Assembly: GCF_011927695.1 (NCBI RefSeq)
Contig: NZ_JAATJE010000003.1
Coordinates: 19,951-83,950, forward strand
Length of the DNA: 64,000 nt
DNA from: Sphingomonas jejuensis
GTDB taxonomy: Bacteria; Pseudomonadota; Alphaproteobacteria; Sphingomonadales; Sphingomonadaceae
Direction of reading: 5' to 3'
A program made the position numbers and the translations under genes. Shown here one piece after another: positions 43,355-51,942 of the stretch. The notes beneath the pieces are model-generated. The model was not told the origin of the DNA, did no database searches, and was given only the letters and a program-made list of their open reading frames with translations. Within the stretch, counting starts at the first letter, position 1, and the number at the start of each line of letters is the position of its first letter.

Positions 43355-44156
43355 GGCCCTCGCCGCCGCGCTGGCCGCGGCGACGCTCGTCGCGGGATGC
43401 GGCGACGGCGGTCGAGCGGGCGCGGGTACCACGACCACGGGCGTCGCGACGACGAACGCCACGACCACCGACGCCACTTCCCCGACCGCGACGACCGCGC
43501 CCACGCTCCTGCGGGCCGCCGACGGCGTCGCGATCTCCGCAGCGCACGGCGAGGCGGCCGATCCCAGGGCGCTGATCCTGCTCTTCCACCAGGCGGGCTC
43601 GGGCAGGGGCGAATACGCCACGGTCGCGCCCCGGCTGAACGCGGCCGGCTACGAGACGCTCGCGATCGACCAGCGATCGGGCGGCGACCTGTTCGGTCGC
43701 AACGAGACCGTGGCGAGGCTGGGCCGCTCCGCCAGCTACGCCGAGGCCGAGCGCGACCTGGAGGCGGCGTTCGCCTGGGCGCGGACCCGCCGGCTGCCGA
43801 TCGTGCTCTGGGGCAGCAGCTACTCGGCCGCGCTCGCGTTCCGGGTCGCCGCCCGGCACCCGGGCGAGGTCGCCGCGGTGCTCGCCTTCTCGCCGGGCGA
43901 ATACCTGGACGCGCCCGACGTCGTTCGGATCGCGGCGGCGAAGGTGGCCGCGCCGACCTACGTCACGTCCGCCAGCGACCCCGCCGAGGTCGCGGCCGCC
44001 CGCGCCATCCTCGCCGCCTCGCCCGCGCGGACGAAGGTGCAGTCCACGCCCCGCGCCGGCGTCCACGGCAGCTCCACGCTCATCCCCGCCCGGAACCCGA
44101 CGGGGGCGGAGGAGAACTGGCGGACGGCGATGGCCTTCCTGGACAAGCTGCCGTGA
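43332..44156 (+). CDS. Lipoprotein alpha/beta hydrolase (dienelactone hydrolase-like)
   Basis: 274 residues. Lipobox ATLVAGC at about residue 24 is followed by a Thr-rich linker (TTTTGVATTNATTTD), a typical surface tether. Hydrolase core: LILLFHQAGSGRGEY, the nucleophile in WGSSYSAALAF, and His in GVHGSSTL. Its start lies 23 bases inside the molybdoenzyme gene. Confidence 0.8.
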   Translation: MPGMRAYRALAAALAAATLVAGCGDGGRAGAGTTTTGVATTNATTTDATSPTATTAPTLLRAADGVAISAAHGEAADPRALILLFHQAGSGRGEYATVAPRLNAAGYETLAIDQRSGGDLFGRNETVARLGRSASYAEAERDLEAAFAWARTRRLPIVLWGSSYSAALAFRVAARHPGEVAAVLAFSPGEYLDAPDVVRIAAAKVAAPTYVTSASDPAEVAAARAILAASPARTKVQSTPRAGVHGSSTLIPARNPTGAEENWRTAMAFLDKLP

Positions 44157-44635
44157 CCGCCGTCACGATCCGACCGGCGGTGCGCGACGACCTCCCGGGG
44201 CTCAGGCGCGTCATCGACGGCGTCGGCCTGTTCCCGTCGGACATGCTCGACGGCATGGTCGCGCCCTTCCTCGACGGGCGCGCCGGGACGGGCGAGTTCT
44301 GGCTGACGGTCGACGGCGACGCCGGCCCGATCTCCGTCGGCTACTGCGCTCCCGAGCGGATGACCGAGGGCACGTGGAATATGCTGCTGATCGCGGTCGA
44401 CCCGGTCCGCCAGGGCGCGGGCGTCGGCGCGGCGATGATGGCCGAGACCGAGCGACTGCTGGCCGAATCCGGGCAACGCATCCTGCTGGTCGAGACGTCG
44501 GGCCTGCCGGAGTTCGAGCGCACGCGCGCCTTCTACCGCGGGCTCGGCTACGACGAGGAGGCGCGCATCCGCGACTTCTACCAGGCGGGCGAGGACAAGG
44601 TCGTCTTCCGCAAGGCGCTCGGCGGCGGCGCGTGA
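44153..44635 (+). CDS. GNAT-family N-acetyltransferase
   Basis: 160 residues from GTG 44153 (4-base overlap). Acetyl-CoA-binding motif VDPVRQGAGVGAAMM, and FYRGLGYDEEARIRDFY near the end. Substrate unknown. Confidence 0.88.
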   Translation: MTAVTIRPAVRDDLPGLRRVIDGVGLFPSDMLDGMVAPFLDGRAGTGEFWLTVDGDAGPISVGYCAPERMTEGTWNMLLIAVDPVRQGAGVGAAMMAETERLLAESGQRILLVETSGLPEFERTRAFYRGLGYDEEARIRDFYQAGEDKVVFRKALGGGA

Positions 44636-44680
44636 CGCGCTGGCCGTCCCGCGCGGGACCGCGCCGCCGCGGCGCCTGAG

Positions 44681-45292
44681 GTGCCGACCTCCTTCACGGC
44701 TCTGATCGCGGCGCACGGCGCCCCGGCCGTTTTCCTCCTCGTCCTGCTGGGCGCGGTCCCCTCCGAGATCGTGCTGCCGATGGCAGGCGCGGTCGCGGGT
44801 CCGAGCCCGGGCGGGCTGGTCGCGGTCACGGCCGCGGGCGTCGCCGCGCACCAGGCGAGCGCCGTGTTCTGGTACTCCGTCGGCCGACGCGTCGGCCACC
44901 GGCGCTGCCGGCGCTGGGTCGCGATGCACGGCCGGCGGTTCGGCGTCGCGCCGTCGACCCTCGACCGCGCGGTCGCCTGGTTCCGCAGGTGCGGCGCCCG
45001 CGCCGTCCTGCTCAGCCGCGCGCTACCCGTCGCCCGCGCGCTGGTATGCCTGCCGGCCGGCGCCGCGCGGCTCGGCTTCCGTCGCTTCTTCGCGGCCGCG
45101 CTGCTGGGCTCCACCGCCTGGTGCTCCCTGCTGGTCGGTATCGGGGTCGCGCTTGCGGCGCGGGCGCCGCGCGCCGTCGCCTGGCTGGACCGTGCCGCGT
45201 GGGCTGCGCTCGCCCTCGCTGCGACGGTGGTGCTGGCTCGCCGGCTCCGCCGTCCGCGTCGTCCTCGCGGTCAGTCCGCCGGCGAGAGGTAG
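44681..45292 (+). CDS. DedA-like membrane protein
   Basis: 203 residues from GTG 44681. VTT-family traits: LLGAVPSEIVLPMAGAVAG, a paired helix AVTAAGVAAHQASAVFWYSVGRRVG, and the loop with LSRALPVARALVCLPAG. A second DedA-like gene is at 17610. It overlaps the convergent hydrolase gene by 22 bases. Confidence 0.78.
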   Translation: MPTSFTALIAAHGAPAVFLLVLLGAVPSEIVLPMAGAVAGPSPGGLVAVTAAGVAAHQASAVFWYSVGRRVGHRRCRRWVAMHGRRFGVAPSTLDRAVAWFRRCGARAVLLSRALPVARALVCLPAGAARLGFRRFFAAALLGSTAWCSLLVGIGVALAARAPRAVAWLDRAAWAALALAATVVLARRLRRPRRPRGQSAGER

Positions 45293-46038
45293 CGCTCGGC
45301 CCAGGCGGCGATCACGGCGGCGGCGTAGCGCGAGTCCGCCGGACGCGACAGCAGGTGGTCGGCCCCGTCGAGCGCCACGAAGCTCTTGGGATGGCGGGCG
45401 GCGTCGAAGATCGCGCGGGCGTTGTCGACGCCCACGGTCGCGTCGGTCGGCGCGTGCATGACCAGGATCGCTCGGCCGAGGCGCGCGAGGCGCTCGGGGA
45501 GGCGGTGCGCGCGCGCGTCCTCGACGAACGAGCGCGAGATGGTGAACGTGCGCCCGGCCAGCACCACCTCGGCCGACCCGTCGCGCTCGATCGCCTCCAG
45601 GCCGGCCCCGAACTGGTGGAGCACGTGGTCGACCTCGGCGGGCGCGCCGATGGTCGCCACCGCCCTGACCTCCGGCACGTGCGCCGCGGCCGCGAGCACC
45701 GCCGCGCCGCCCAGGCTGTGGCCGATCATTAGCTCGGGCACCTGCCCGCGCTCGCGCAGGCACGCCGCGGCCGCGACGAGGTCCTCGACGTTGGAGCTGA
45801 AGCCCGCGTTGCCGAACTCGCCCTCGCTGGCGCCCAGCCCCGTGAAGTCGAAGCGCAGGCAGGCGAAGCCGTGGCCGACCAGCGCGCCGGCGATGCGCGA
45901 GGCGGCCAGCACGTCCTTGCCGCAAGTGAAGCAGTGCGCGAACAGCGCAGTCGCGCGCGGGCGACCGTCGGGCCGGTCGAGGCGGGCGGCGAGCCGCTGG
46001 CCCCGGTCGCCGAGGAACTCGAACCGTTCGCTCGGCAT
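45271..46038 (-). CDS. Alpha/beta hydrolase (OsmC-partner type)
   Basis: 255 residues from ATG 46038 (ATGA overlap with the synthase). HCFTCGKDVLAASRIA and FDFTGLGASEGEF give the signature of the hydrolase half of bifunctional alpha/beta hydrolase/OsmC proteins. Here the OsmC half is absent. The nucleophile is GHSLGGAA, with Asp in HAPTDATVG and His in DGADHLLSRP. Substrate unknown. Confidence 0.87.
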   Translation of the reverse strand: MPSERFEFLGDRGQRLAARLDRPDGRPRATALFAHCFTCGKDVLAASRIAGALVGHGFACLRFDFTGLGASEGEFGNAGFSSNVEDLVAAAACLRERGQVPELMIGHSLGGAAVLAAAAHVPEVRAVATIGAPAEVDHVLHQFGAGLEAIERDGSAEVVLAGRTFTISRSFVEDARAHRLPERLARLGRAILVMHAPTDATVGVDNARAIFDAARHPKSFVALDGADHLLSRPADSRYAAAVIAAWAERYLSPAD

Positions 46039-47348
46039 CAGCCCGCCTCCGCGCCGGCCTCGAGGACCACGGGAGCGGGCGCGAGCGCCGGCCCGCCGTC
46101 GAACGCGCCGGCCGGCGGCACGTCCACGCGCGCCGACAGGTAGCGGCGCTCGGCCTCGGCCATGTAGTCGCGCGTGATCGGCAGCGCGTCGCGCCGCCTC
46201 GCCAGCTGGATCTGGTAGTTGACGTGCCCGTCGTTGCGGAACGCGCAGATCGCGCCGGCCAAGTAGAACAGCCACATGCGGTGGAAGCGCTCGTCGTAGA
46301 GCCGCACGATCCGGTCGCGCTCGGCGACCGCGCGGGCGTACCACTCCTCCAGCGTATAGGCGTAGTGCAGCCGGAGCGTCTCGATGTCGGTCGCCCACAG
46401 CCAGCTCCGCTCGATCGCGGGCATCAGCTGCGACAGCGCGGGCGCGTAGCCGCCGGGGAAGATGTACTTCGCAGTCCACGGGTCGGTCGCGCCGGGACCG
46501 TCGGCGCGCCCGATCGTGTGGATCAGCGCGACGCCGTCGGGCGTCAGCAGGTCGGCGACCTTGTCGAAGAAGGCGCGGTAGTGGGGCAGGCCGACGTGCT
46601 CCAGCATGCCCACCGACACGATCCGATCGAAGCGGCCCTCGACCGCGCGATAGTCCACCAGTTCGAAGCGCACCCGGTCGGCGACGCCGGCCGCCGCCGC
46701 GCGGGCACGTGCGACCGCCAGCTGCTCCTCCGACAGCGTGACGCCCAGCACGTCGACGCCCGCCACCGCGTGGAGGTGGAGCGCCAGCCCGCCCCAGCCG
46801 CAGCCGACGTCCAGCACCCGCTGCCCCGGCGCCAGCGCCAGCTTGGCCGCGATGTGCGCCTTCTTCGCCGCCTGCGCGCGCTCCAGCGAGTCGCCGGGGT
46901 CGACGAAGTAGGCGCAGCTGTACTGCCGGTCCGCGTCGAGGAAGAGGTCGTAGAGGCGGCCGTCTAGGTCGTAGTGGTGCGCCACGTTGCGCTTGGACCG
47001 CCGCGCCCAGTTCCACTGGTCCCAGAGGGCCGCGATCCTGGCGTGCCGCCACAGCGCGCGGCGCGTCGGGTTGTCGCGGTCCCACCGCAGGTTGAAGGTG
47101 ACCAGGTCGAGGAGGTCGAGCACGTCGCCCTCCAGGATCTCCAGCCCGCCGTCCATGAAGGCCTCGCCCGCGCCCAGCGCCGGATTGCGCGCCACCGCCC
47201 GCTCCGCGCGGCGGCTGGCGAACCTGACCGCCACGGGGCGCCGGTTAGGCCGCGGCCGGCCGTAGCGGCGGGTGCGCCCGTCGGACCCGTGGACGACCAG
47301 CTCGCCGTCGACCACGACGCGGCGGAGCAGGGCGTCCAGGCCGATCAA
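46038..47348 (-). CDS. cfa: Cyclopropane-fatty-acyl-phospholipid synthase family
   Basis: 436 residues if started at TTG 47348 (start uncertain). SAM motif I VLDVGCGWGGLALHL, then YDLFLDADRQYSCAYF, VSVGMLEHVGLPHYRAFF, IHTIGR, and WIFPGGY-like KYIFPGGYAPALSQL, all typical of CFA synthases. It adds a methylene bridge to membrane lipid acyl chains, a change linked to acid and redox stress. Confidence 0.9.
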   Translation of the reverse strand: MIGLDALLRRVVVDGELVVHGSDGRTRRYGRPRPNRRPVAVRFASRRAERAVARNPALGAGEAFMDGGLEILEGDVLDLLDLVTFNLRWDRDNPTRRALWRHARIAALWDQWNWARRSKRNVAHHYDLDGRLYDLFLDADRQYSCAYFVDPGDSLERAQAAKKAHIAAKLALAPGQRVLDVGCGWGGLALHLHAVAGVDVLGVTLSEEQLAVARARAAAAGVADRVRFELVDYRAVEGRFDRIVSVGMLEHVGLPHYRAFFDKVADLLTPDGVALIHTIGRADGPGATDPWTAKYIFPGGYAPALSQLMPAIERSWLWATDIETLRLHYAYTLEEWYARAVAERDRIVRLYDERFHRMWLFYLAGAICAFRNDGHVNYQIQLARRRDALPITRDYMAEAERRYLSARVDVPPAGAFDGGPALAPAPVVLEAGAEAG

Positions 47349-47657
47349 GCGAGCGACTCCGGGCCGGGAGCCCGGCGGCGCTCGCCGCGAATGGATCGAT
47401 CCGCTCCGCGGCGGCGCATCGGGGAGTGCGTCGAGGCGCTCATGACGCCGGGTTAGGACCGCGTGAAGGCAGGCGGATAGGACGCCATTGCCCTTCCTTC
47501 GAGGGGCGAGCGGACCCTCCCGGCCGGGCGCATGGAAACCATGCCGCCAAACGATTTCCGCGCCGCCGGCGCGAGGCGTAGCCGGAGGACGCCCGGCGGC
47601 GATCCGCGCGGGCGGAGCCGGCGGCCGGATCCGCCGGACGCGCAAGGAGTGACACCG
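47349..47657. other. Intergenic region with promoter box
   Basis: 309 bases between the synthase and the CBS gene. The recognisable element is the ECF-like box at 47530-47558; nothing else was identified. Confidence 0.6.
47530..47558 (+). promoter_or_regulatory. ECF-like promoter box upstream of the CBS gene
   Basis: GCATGGAAACCATGC, a perfect inverted repeat around AAA, followed 14 bases after GGAAAC by ATTTC (47554-47558). It lies about 100 bases before the start at 47658. Confidence 0.7.
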
Positions 47658-48098
47658 ATGATCGTTATGCAGCTCCTCGACGGGAAGTCCGCCGAGGTCA
47701 TGTCCATCGCGCCGGGCGCCACCATCGCCGCGGCCGCCGCGCTGATGGCGGGCGCCGGCGTCGGCGCCCTCGTGGTCGAGGGCATCGACGGTCACCCCGT
47801 CGGCCTCATCTCCGAGCGCGAGGTCACGCTCGCCGTCGCCCGCTGGGGCGGCGAGCTGGGCACCCGCCCGGTGCGCTCGCTGATGGCGGACGGGATGACC
47901 ACCGTCGCACCCGAGACGCCGGTCGTCGAGGCGATGCGGCTGATGACGGTGCGGCGCGCGCGCCACCTGCCGGTCGTCGACCGGGGCCGCCTGGTCGGCA
48001 TCGTCAGCATCGGCGACGTGCTGAAGTCTCGGCTGGAGGAGAAGACGGCGGAGAACCAGGTGCTGATGGACATCGCGCGCTGGCCGAAGGCCGCCTGA
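47658..48098 (+). CDS. CBS-domain protein
   Basis: 146 residues from ATG 47658, with AAGGAG 8 bases upstream. Two CBS repeats (IAPGATIAAAAALMAGAGVGALVV ... VGLISEREV and VAPETPVVEAMRLMTVRRARHLPVV ... VGIVSIGDVLK). Such stand-alone pairs bind adenine nucleotides and sense energy state. A strong ECF-like box stands upstream and a hairpin follows. Confidence 0.92.
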   Translation: MIVMQLLDGKSAEVMSIAPGATIAAAAALMAGAGVGALVVEGIDGHPVGLISEREVTLAVARWGGELGTRPVRSLMADGMTTVAPETPVVEAMRLMTVRRARHLPVVDRGRLVGIVSIGDVLKSRLEEKTAENQVLMDIARWPKAA

Positions 48099-48113
48099 CC
48101 GCATCCGACCCCG

Positions 48114-48149
48114 CTCGGAAAACGACCCCGCGAGGGGTCACATTCCGAG
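48114..48149. terminator. Two-stage hairpin after the CBS gene
   Basis: CTCGGAA pairs with TTCCGAG, and inside it GACCCC pairs with GGGGTC across GCGA. It lies 15 bases after the CBS stop. It lacks a T-tract, so it may be a terminator or an RNA stabiliser. Confidence 0.5.
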
Positions 48150-48158
48150 CAGGGGTCG

Positions 48159-48382
48159 GGCGGATCGCCGCCCTGGCGACGGCCATCGTCAGACCTCGCC
48201 GCCAGGGTCGAGATCTGCCCCGTCGTCAATAAGCTGGAAGAGGCCTACGCCCAGGCCGTCGCGGCCGGCGCGGTCGCGGTCGGGCCCGTGCAGGTGCAGC
48301 CGTGGGGCAGAAGGTGTCCGACGTGGGCGACCTCGACGGCTTCCTGGTAGAGGTGTGCTCGCAGGAGCCAGCGGTCACCTGA
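48159..48382 (+). pseudogene. Remnant of a VOC/glyoxalase-family gene (frameshifted)
   Basis: The plus-strand reading SSDLAARVEICPVV then EEAYAQAVAAGAVAVGPV is the C-terminal half of a VOC protein. After QPWG one base appears lost (near 48305). In the next frame the family sequence resumes: QKVSDVGDLDGFLVEVCS to a TGA at 48380. No start or N-terminal half is found. The left limit is approximate. Confidence 0.65.
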
Positions 48383-48434
48383 CGGACGGACGCGATGACG
48401 GGGACGGCGCGGCGCCGCCCCCTTACAGGCAGCA

Positions 48435-49058
48435 TCAGCCCCCGATCGCCGCGATCGCGCGGCCGATCGCCGGGCGGGCCTCCATCGCGCCGAACCAGCG
48501 TTCGACGTTCGGCGCCTCGGAGAAGTCCACCTCCGCGAACGCGCGGCGCCATATCCAGCCGAAGGTGGCCATGTCGGCGATCGAGTACTCGTCGCCCGCC
48601 AGCCACTCCGCCTCGGCGAGCCTGCCGTCGAGCACGCGCATGTTGCGCTTCGCCTCGGCGTGGAAGCGGTCGATGGCGGCCGGCACCTTCTCGGGCGCGA
48701 GCTTCAGGAAGTAGCCCGACTGGCCGAACATCGGCCCCAGGCCGGCCGCCTGGAACATCAGCCATTCGAAGCAGCGCACGCGGGCCACCGGGTCGGCGGG
48801 GATGAACCGGCCGAACTTCTCGGCGAGGTAGACCATGATCGCGCCCGACTCGACGACGGTCAGCGGCTCGCCGCCCGGTCCGTCGCGGTCGACGATCACC
48901 GGCACCTTGCCGTTCGGGTTGCGGGCGAGGTGCTCCGGCGTCTTCTGCTCGCCGGCGCGGACGTTGACCTGGTGGAACTCGTAGGGCGCGCCCAGCTCCT
49001 CCAGCAGGACGGGCACCTTGACGCTGTTCGGGGTCGCGAAGGCGTAGAGTTCGATCAT
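48435..49058 (-). CDS. Glutathione S-transferase
   Basis: 207 residues from the ATG at 49058. Thioredoxin-like N-terminal domain (IELYAFATPNSVKVPVLLEELGAPYEFHQVNV, GKVPVI, VESGAIMVYLAEKFG) and a helical C-terminal domain. The Ser/Asn near the N-terminus fits beta-class or Nu-type GSTs. It conjugates or reduces electrophiles with glutathione. Last gene of the minus-strand redox operon (4-base overlap with the oxidoreductase). Confidence 0.92.
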   Translation of the reverse strand: MIELYAFATPNSVKVPVLLEELGAPYEFHQVNVRAGEQKTPEHLARNPNGKVPVIVDRDGPGGEPLTVVESGAIMVYLAEKFGRFIPADPVARVRCFEWLMFQAAGLGPMFGQSGYFLKLAPEKVPAAIDRFHAEAKRNMRVLDGRLAEAEWLAGDEYSIADMATFGWIWRRAFAEVDFSEAPNVERWFGAMEARPAIGRAIAAIGG

Positions 49059-50161
49059 CGGACGGCTCCTTCTCGTGCGGACGCGCGCACGCCCTTCGCG
49101 CGCGCGTAGGGTGGCGGATAGGACAGGGTTGCGCCGAGCTCGTCGGCGGCGCGCCAGCCCCAGCGGGGATCGGCGAGGAAGGCGGTGGCGAGCGCGACCA
49201 GGTCGGCGCGGCCCTCGGCCACGATCGCCTCGGCCTGGGCGGGCGAGGCGATGCCGCCGACGGCGCGCGTCGCGATCCCCGCCTCGCGCCTGACCCGCTC
49301 GGCGAGGTGGACCTGGTAGCCGGGGCTGAACGGGATGCCGGACGGCGGCACGACGAAGCCGCCGGTCGCGTCGACGTAGTCGACCCCCGCAGCCTTCAGC
49401 TCGCGCGCCCACGCGACCGCGTCGGCGGTGTCGACTCCGCCCTCCTGCCAGTCCGTCGTGGTGAGGCGCACACCCAGCGCGACGCGGTCGCCGAGCAGCG
49501 GTCGGACGCGGGCCGCGATCGCGCGCAGCAGCCGCGAGCGGTTCTCCGGGCTACCGCCCCAGGCGTCGTCGCGACGGTTCGAGATCGGGGAGAGGAACTG
49601 GTGCAGCAGGTAGCCGTGGCCGGCGTGCAGCTCGACCACGTCGAAGCCGATCCGCACCGCGCGCTCGGCGGCCTGCGCGAAGGCGTCGACGATCCGGCCG
49701 ATGCCGACCTCGTCCAGCGCCTCGGGCGCGGGCCAGCCCTCCGCGAAGGGCACCGCCGACGGCGCGACCGTCGTCCATGGATCGGCGTCGGCCGCCAGCG
49801 GCCTGCCGCCCTCCCAGGGCCGCGAGATCGAGCCCTTGCGGCCCGAGTGCGCGAGCTGGACGCCGAAGCGCGTCCCCTCCGGCGCGAAGCGGCGGGCGAC
49901 GGCGAGCGCGCAGGCGAGCGCCGCCTCGTTGGCGTCCGAGTAGAGGCCTAGGCAGCCGTGCGTGATGCGGCCGCGGCGCTCGACGTGCGTCGCCTCGGTC
50001 ATCACGAGAGCGGCCCCGCCCATGCCCAGCGCCGGCAGGTGCTGGAGGTGCCAGTCGGAGGCGGAGCCGTCATCCGCCGAATACTGGCACATGGGCGAGA
50101 CGACGATCCGGTTGGACAGCCGCACCGGGCCGAGGTCGAAGGGGGTGAACAGGGCGGGCAT
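49055..50161 (-). CDS. Old yellow enzyme-family NADH:flavin oxidoreductase (YqjM-like)
   Basis: 368 residues. FMN barrel motifs: LSNRIVVSPMCQYSADDG, VQLAHSGRKGS, VVELHAGHGYLLHQFLSPISNRRDDAWGGSPENRSR, and the phosphate-binding AVGGIASPAQAEAIV and LVALATAFLADPRW. It reduces activated double bonds, using NAD(P)H, typical for handling electrophiles. Confidence 0.93.
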   Translation of the reverse strand: MPALFTPFDLGPVRLSNRIVVSPMCQYSADDGSASDWHLQHLPALGMGGAALVMTEATHVERRGRITHGCLGLYSDANEAALACALAVARRFAPEGTRFGVQLAHSGRKGSISRPWEGGRPLAADADPWTTVAPSAVPFAEGWPAPEALDEVGIGRIVDAFAQAAERAVRIGFDVVELHAGHGYLLHQFLSPISNRRDDAWGGSPENRSRLLRAIAARVRPLLGDRVALGVRLTTTDWQEGGVDTADAVAWARELKAAGVDYVDATGGFVVPPSGIPFSPGYQVHLAERVRREAGIATRAVGGIASPAQAEAIVAEGRADLVALATAFLADPRWGWRAADELGATLSYPPPYARAKGVRASAREGAVR

Positions 50162-50195
50162 CGCATGCTCCTTGTGAATCGTCGCCTCTCGGCGG

Positions 50196-51002
50196 TCAGA
50201 GGGCCGAGTGGTCGCGGACGGCGGCTTCGAGCCGCGGCTTCATGTCGAGGAAGCGGGCGTCCACGGCGGCGGGGTCGGTCCGGTTGAGGTCGAGGGTGGC
50301 GGCGCGCGCCTCGCCGCCGCGCACCACCTCGAACGCGTCGGACTCGATGCCGTCGACGATCGAGCCGACCACGTCGGCGACGGGCTGCAGGCCGAAGCCG
50401 AGGTCCGCGCCGGCGTGGTTGCTGCTCATCATCGGCGTGTCGGTCGCGCCCGGGAAGACGGTGAGGACGTGGACGCCCTCGCCCTTCAGCTCGCGCCTGA
50501 GCGCCTCGCCGAAGCGCCACAGCCCGCCCTTGGCGGCGGCATAGCCCGCGTAGAAGGGCACGCCCATCTGCGCGATGCCGGACGCGACGTTGACGGCCAG
50601 CCCGTCGCCCGACGCGCGCAGCGCCGGCAGCAGGGCGCGGGTGAGCAGGATGGGTGCTAGCAGGTCGACCTCGATCATCGCGCGCAGCTCGTCCTCACCC
50701 GTGTCCTCCAGCCGTCCGGCGCGCACGCCGCCGGCGTTGTTGACGAGGACGTCGACGCCGCCGAGCAGCCGCTCCGCGCCGTCGACGAGAGCAGCGCGCG
50801 CGGCGGCGTCGGTCACGTCGCCGGGCAGGCTGTGCGCCTCGACGCCTTCGCCGCGGAGCCGCTCGACGGCGGACGCGAGCGCGTCGGGCCGGCGGCCGGT
50901 GAGGAGGAGTCGCGCGCCCTTCGCGCCCAGCTGCCGGGCCAGCTCGAAGCCGATCCCGCTGGAGCCGCCGGTGACGACGACGCGCTTGCCCGCGACGATC
51001 AC
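50196..51002 (-). CDS. Short-chain dehydrogenase/reductase
   Basis: 268 residues from GTG 51002 (GTGA overlap with the exported crotonase gene). VVVTGGSSGIGFELARQLG, VLVNNAGG, catalytic Ser in NVASGIAQM, and YxxxK in YAGYAAAKGGLWRFG. It has a longer C-terminal part than the minimal SDR. Acts on an alcohol/ketone or fatty acyl-type substrate in the operon. Confidence 0.9.
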   Translation of the reverse strand: MIVAGKRVVVTGGSSGIGFELARQLGAKGARLLLTGRRPDALASAVERLRGEGVEAHSLPGDVTDAAARAALVDGAERLLGGVDVLVNNAGGVRAGRLEDTGEDELRAMIEVDLLAPILLTRALLPALRASGDGLAVNVASGIAQMGVPFYAGYAAAKGGLWRFGEALRRELKGEGVHVLTVFPGATDTPMMSSNHAGADLGFGLQPVADVVGSIVDGIESDAFEVVRGGEARAATLDLNRTDPAAVDARFLDMKPRLEAAVRDHSAL

Positions 51003-51907
51003 TTGCCCTGCTCCCGCGTCTGCTCGCGGCCGGCCTTGACCAGCGCGGCGGCGCTCGCGCCCTCCAGCGCCAGGCCGTAGCCGGTCTCGCGCGCGATCCG
51101 CTCCTTCAGAGGCTGGACGAAGTGGACGCGGGTGTCGCGCCGGGTCACCTCGGGCGCGCGAAGCCAGGCCGCGGCCAGTTCGCGGGCGCGGGCGACCGCG
51201 CCGCCCTTGGCCGTCACCTCGGCGACCACGCCCCAGTCGCGCGCGGTCTCCGCGCTGATCGGAGCGGGACTGAGCAGCCAAGCCTGCGCGCGGCCCGGCC
51301 CGGCCCAGTAGGACCAGGCGGTGAAGATGCCGTCGCCGGGCACGATGCCGCCGGCGAAGTGCGGAGCGTCGTGGAAAGTCGCGCCGTGCCCGGCGACGAC
51401 CACGTTGGCCGTCAGGCAGTATTCGGTGTGGACCCAGGCGCGGCCCTCGACCGCGCAGATCACCGGCACGCGGATGTTGAGTAGGTTCTCCAGCACCTGC
51501 GTGCCCTCGTCGTGCACCCGGCTCCAGCGGTCCGGGTCCGACACGTCGCCGAAGCTGGCGAAGTCGATGTCGGCGATCCAGTCGCCGCCCGCACCGGTCA
51601 GGATAACAACCTTGTTGTCGCGGTCGCGGCCGATCGCGGCGAACGCGTCGACGAACGCCGCGTGCTCGACCGCCGAGAAGCGGAACGGGCCGCCGCGGGT
51701 GTTGAATGTCACGACCAGCACGCCGTCGGCTCCGCGCTCCATTCGCAGCGAGGGCGTGGCGTCGAAGTAGGCGGGGCGGGCGACGGCCGCGGCGGCGGGC
51801 GTAGCGCGGACGGGTGCCGGCGCCTGCGCGCGCGCAGGTCCGACGGCCGAGATGAGCCCGAGCGTGAGGGCGAAGGACGCGACGCCGATCCTGATCATGC
51901 GGTCCAT
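50999..51907 (-). CDS. Exported crotonase-fold protein
   Basis: 302 residues. A signal peptide (IGVASFALTLGLISAVGPARA|QAP) sends it to the periplasm. The mature part has the crotonase fold (VVILTGAGGDWIADIDFASFG, VICAVEGRAWVHTEYCLTANVVVAGHGATF, APHFAGGIVPGDG). CoA is not found in the periplasm, so an acyl-CoA reaction is unlikely. An altered active site or an unusual substrate is expected. Confidence 0.85.
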   Translation of the reverse strand: MDRMIRIGVASFALTLGLISAVGPARAQAPAPVRATPAAAAVARPAYFDATPSLRMERGADGVLVVTFNTRGGPFRFSAVEHAAFVDAFAAIGRDRDNKVVILTGAGGDWIADIDFASFGDVSDPDRWSRVHDEGTQVLENLLNIRVPVICAVEGRAWVHTEYCLTANVVVAGHGATFHDAPHFAGGIVPGDGIFTAWSYWAGPGRAQAWLLSPAPISAETARDWGVVAEVTAKGGAVARARELAAAWLRAPEVTRRDTRVHFVQPLKERIARETGYGLALEGASAAALVKAGREQTREQGK

Positions 51908-51942
51908 GGGGGTTCTCCGGTGGTTGGGGTGGAGGAAGGCCG

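Larger units (their letters stand above)
48099..48434. other. Intergenic region with hairpin and gene remnant
   Basis: 336 bases. They hold the hairpin at 48114-48149 and the VOC-family remnant at about 48159-48382. No intact gene. Confidence 0.6.
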
